The notes under the pieces are model-generated. The model made no database searches, was not told the DNA's origin, and was given only the letters and a program-made list of their open reading frames with translations. From the NCBI GenBank assembly GCA_937959175.1, contig CALGAS010000236.1, positions 1 through 7,412 of the forward strand: a DNA stretch of 7,412 nucleotides, written 5' to 3'. Every line of letters starts with the position of its first letter. Within the stretch, counting starts at the first letter, position 1. The position numbers were made by a program, and so were the translations under genes. Positions 6,043-7,412 of the stretch are shown in pieces. The stretch comes from an uncultured bacterium (GTDB taxonomy: Bacteria; Planctomycetota; Planctomycetia; Pirellulales; UBA1268).

Positions 6043-6061
6043 CTCGCGCCGGAGGGCTTCT
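6018..6061. repeat. Dispersed 44-bp GC-hairpin repeat, copy 2
   Basis: This copy matches the reverse complement of 12-55 with one mismatch (A at 6053 where copy 1 implies G). The similarity stops sharply around 6061. It is downstream of the small membrane protein gene of the cbb3 cluster. Together with copy 1 it brackets nearly the whole window in inverted orientation. Confidence 0.8.
6035..6056 (-). terminator. Hairpin with GCGA tetraloop after the small cbb3-cluster gene
   Basis: In minus-strand RNA the stem is CCCUCCGGC / GCCGGGGGG with a GCGA loop. The single substitution relative to copy 1 becomes a U-G wobble on this strand but an A-C mismatch on the other, so the fold is kept only in the sense of the cbb3 transcript. 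It lies 86 bp past the stop at 6142. There is no U-tract, so it may act as a processing or stability element rather than an intrinsic terminator. Confidence 0.4.
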
Positions 6062-6141
6062 CATGGAGTAACGCGCATGATCCGAGATGACCTGCCACAC
6101 ACGGACTGCTGGGACAACGGGCCGCGGGGCGACGCTCCCGG

Positions 6142-6333
6142 TCACGGTCGTTGGAGGAGTTCCAGCTGCATCGCAGGCAAGAGGAAGCGGATCGTGTAGA
6201 CGACGGCGAAGATCCAGAAGCCGATCCAGATCGCCCGCACATACCAGGGGATGTCGTTGCCGACGTAGTCGTGGAAGCGGTGCTCGGTGGCCGGCGAACC
6301 CTCGGAGAGCGTGGGGCGGGAGGCGTCGGGCAT
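6142..6333 (-). CDS. 63-residue single-helix membrane protein of the cbb3 operon
   Basis: This small protein has a polar N terminus (1-20), the motif FHDYVGNDIPWYV (20-32), one membrane helix (about 32-53, rich in aromatic residues) and a short tail LELLQRP. Its start ATG (6333-6331) shares one base with the preceding stop in a TGATG arrangement. GGAG lies seven bases upstream, so it is translationally coupled to that gene and very likely real. The HDYxGNxIPxY pattern loosely recalls the N-terminal membrane anchor of CcoP (H-Y-D-G...N-P-P-W-W), and its size recalls CcoQ. It has no CxxCH, so it cannot be a complete CcoP. I infer an accessory or anchor subunit of the oxidase. The family is not firmly recognised. 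Confidence 0.75.
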   Translation of the reverse strand: MPDASRPTLSEGSPATEHRFHDYVGNDIPWYVRAIWIGFWIFAVVYTIRFLLPAMQLELLQRP

Positions 6334-6776
6334 CAGAGGTCTCCGAGCGAGTGGGCGGGCCGGCCGTGGCGGGCCCGGCTGGCGGCGTCGATCCGGGCCT
6401 CGTTGTCGAGGAAGTCGTACTTGGGCCGCTCGACATCGCGAAACATCCCGTTCCAGGCGGCCCAGAGGAGCATGCAGAAGAAGCCGGCGCTCGCCAGGAG
6501 GTAGTTGAGAATCGGAGCGACCGCGAACTCGCCCCCGCTGGTGCCCCGGTAGATGTGGATGAACTCCAGGAACTTGCCGGTGAAGCCGTACATGCTCGGG
6601 ATCAGGATCAACACGGCCATGATGATCGTGATCCAGGTCTTGCGGCGGCTCGAGCCGCTCGGCCGGCGATCGGGGTCGTTCCCGCCCCCGCCCCCGTCGC
6701 CCGCCCGGTCGGTCGGCTTTCCGGGACCGCCACGCCTGTCACTGGACCGCGGCCGTTCGATCGTCGCGCTACTCAC
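6333..6776 (-). CDS. Two-helix membrane protein with CcoS/FixS-like C-terminal motif
   Basis: The 147-residue protein begins with a Gly/Arg/Pro-rich, probably disordered segment (1-46). It then has helix 1 (about 47-66), a short loop (KFLEFIHIYRGTSGGE), helix 2 (about 86-108) and a polar tail. Directly after helix 2 come WNGMFRDVERPKYDFLDNE, with Gly110, Phe112, Asp114, Glu116, Pro118 and Leu123 in the same register as the GQFDDLExPxxRxL signature of CcoS, a small single-helix factor needed to put cofactors into cbb3 oxidase. The similarity is by eye. The N-terminal half has no CcoS counterpart. Its GTG start (6776) lies within the end of ccoO (8-bp overlap) behind a strong GGAGGT five bases upstream, so it is coupled to ccoO. 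It could instead be an unrelated structural subunit specific to this lineage. Confidence 0.8.
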   Translation of the reverse strand: MSSATIERPRSSDRRGGPGKPTDRAGDGGGGGNDPDRRPSGSSRRKTWITIIMAVLILIPSMYGFTGKFLEFIHIYRGTSGGEFAVAPILNYLLASAGFFCMLLWAAWNGMFRDVERPKYDFLDNEARIDAASRARHGRPAHSLGDL

Positions 6777-7412
6777 CGGTCACCTCCACCAGTTCCTCGT
6801 AGTAGGGATACTCCGGCAGCCAGGAGCCGAGCCACTGGATATAGGTGATCAGGGCCAGGCCCCGGCGGTTGGGCTTGTCGGGCGAGCCGTCGAAAAACCA
6901 GGGGTATTCGGGCATCGGCGAGTTGTAGGAGACGACCGACGGCTTGTAGAAGTGCACGGCGTGCCAGTCGTTGCCGCGGCGGCCCCCTTCCCGGGAGAGA
7001 TCGGGGCCGACCCGCCGCGTGCCGAACATCACCGGCCGCTGCAGCTCGTTGTCGTATTCGTGACTCTGGGAGACCGGCCCGTAGCGGAGCGACTCATTGG
7101 AGACCGGCCGGACGAACTGGCTGTGGCAGTGCCAGCAGGCCTCGCCGATGTAGATCTGCCGGCCCAGCCGCAACGCCTCGGCACACATCGCCTCGGTCGG
7201 CTCGCCGAAGGCCGCCGCGAACTGCTCGGGATACCGCTCGGCCAGGTCGCGGAACTGGTTCATGATCCGCAGGTTTGGCGGCACCTTCCACTGTTCGGGG
7301 TCGGGCTCGTCGGGCTCGGGGATCCCGGCCACCAGCTGCTCGGCCGTGACCTCCGGACGGTCCTTGTACATCAGCATCGGCACCACGCCGTTGCCGAGAA
7401 AGGCGAGCAGGA
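6769..7412 (-). CDS. ccoO: cbb3-type cytochrome c oxidase subunit II (CcoO), 5' part missing
   Basis: This is the membrane-anchored monohaem c subunit that passes electrons towards the haem-copper subunit. The frame is open past the right edge, so the gene or a fusion starts outside. The edge encodes LLAFLGNGVVPMLMY, the end of the N-terminal anchor helix. Counted from the in-frame GTG at 7386, residues 74-94 read LRLGRQIYIGEACWHCHSQFV plus RP, with haem-binding CWHCH at 84-88. They are followed by RYGPVSQSHEYDNE, GTRRVGPDLSREGG, DWHAVHFYKP and SPMPEYPW (Met158, likely axial haem ligand), all CcoO hallmarks. The GTG at 7386 is internal to the helix and unlikely to be the true start. The stretch between anchor and haem motif (about 75 residues) is longer than in typical CcoO. 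It ends in a TAG that overlaps the next gene. Confidence 0.93.
   Translation of the reverse strand, partial: LLAFLGNGVVPMLMYKDRPEVTAEQLVAGIPEPDEPDPEQWKVPPNLRIMNQFRDLAERYPEQFAAAFGEPTEAMCAEALRLGRQIYIGEACWHCHSQFVRPVSNESLRYGPVSQSHEYDNELQRPVMFGTRRVGPDLSREGGRRGNDWHAVHFYKPSVVSYNSPMPEYPWFFDGSPDKPNRRGLALITYIQWLGSWLPEYPYYEELVEVTGE

Larger units (their letters stand above)
5770..6141. other. 372-bp intergenic gap splitting the cbb3 cluster
   Basis: No convincing gene lies between the 63-residue protein and ccoI. Open frames here (5790-6071 plus, 5766-6242 minus) have low-complexity translations that come from the repeats, so I do not call them. The gap contains two related repeat units (5895-5940 and 5997-6042), a hairpin (6035-6056) and about 125 bp before ccoI where a promoter might lie, though no clear -35/-10 pair is visible. 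A gap this size in an otherwise overlapping operon suggests either that ccoI has its own promoter or that repeat insertion has pushed the genes apart. Confidence 0.6.

Noticed and set aside
5790..6071. Plus-strand open frame of 93 codons in the gap
   Set aside because: Its translation (GLPEA..AQ.PAV repeated) simply follows the two related DNA repeat units, and it has no ribosome site or recognisable domain.
5933..6436. Minus-strand 167-codon frame across the small membrane gene and the gap
   Set aside because: It is a frame shadow of the 63-residue gene and the C-terminal part of the gene before it, continuing into repeat sequence. Its composition is not protein-like.

Overview
The window is GC-rich and gene-dense. 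It looks like a planctomycete-type chromosome, most likely Pirellulales-like. That guess rests on a small Lys/Ala/Pro-tailed basic DNA-binding protein, on a cbb3 oxidase operon whose gene set departs from the proteobacterial pattern, and on dispersed GC-rich hairpin repeats between genes. It is an inference from the sequence alone. No rRNA, tRNA or CRISPR array was found.

Layout from left to right. Positions 1-162 are non-coding and carry one copy of a dispersed 44-bp hairpin repeat. Positions 163-1398 (minus) encode a flavin-dependent halogenase-like monooxygenase. Positions 1585-2025 (minus) encode a basic, histone-H1-like DNA-binding protein, followed by a strong GC hairpin. A 264-bp intergenic region (2026-2289), AT-rich near the basic-protein gene, holds a candidate promoter, a paired operator-like motif and a separate hairpin. 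Positions 2290-2775 (plus) encode a three-helix DUF4405-type membrane protein, which overlaps tail to tail by 17 bp with the next gene. The rest is all on the minus strand and is read from right to left: the 3' part of ccoO (7412-6769), a two-helix protein with a CcoS/FixS-like C-terminal motif (6776-6333), a 63-residue single-helix protein (6333-6142), a 372-bp gap with repeats, a CcoI-type Cu+ P1B-ATPase (5769-3511) and a TauE/SafE-like (DsbD_2-type) membrane protein (3514-2759).

The right two thirds make sense as a high-affinity cbb3 cytochrome oxidase locus. CcoO is the membrane-anchored monohaem subunit. The ATPase would supply copper for the CuB site, the SafE-like Cys-motif protein is a frequent CcoI neighbour, and the two small membrane proteins probably serve assembly or stability. 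Start/stop overlaps (8 bp, 1 bp, 4 bp) indicate translational coupling. No CcoP with two c-type haem motifs and no CcoG or CcoH is visible here.

The most unusual feature is a 108-bp element with perfect 26-bp inverted ends, each end itself a palindrome, sitting exactly in frame inside the nucleotide-binding domain of the copper ATPase. It is stop-free in all three minus-strand frames and one plus-strand frame, so it looks like a REPIN-type miniature element suited to inserting in genes. Other points of interest are the full set of halogenase motifs, the CcoS motif grafted onto a longer protein, and the near-identical 44-bp inverted repeats about 6 kb apart.
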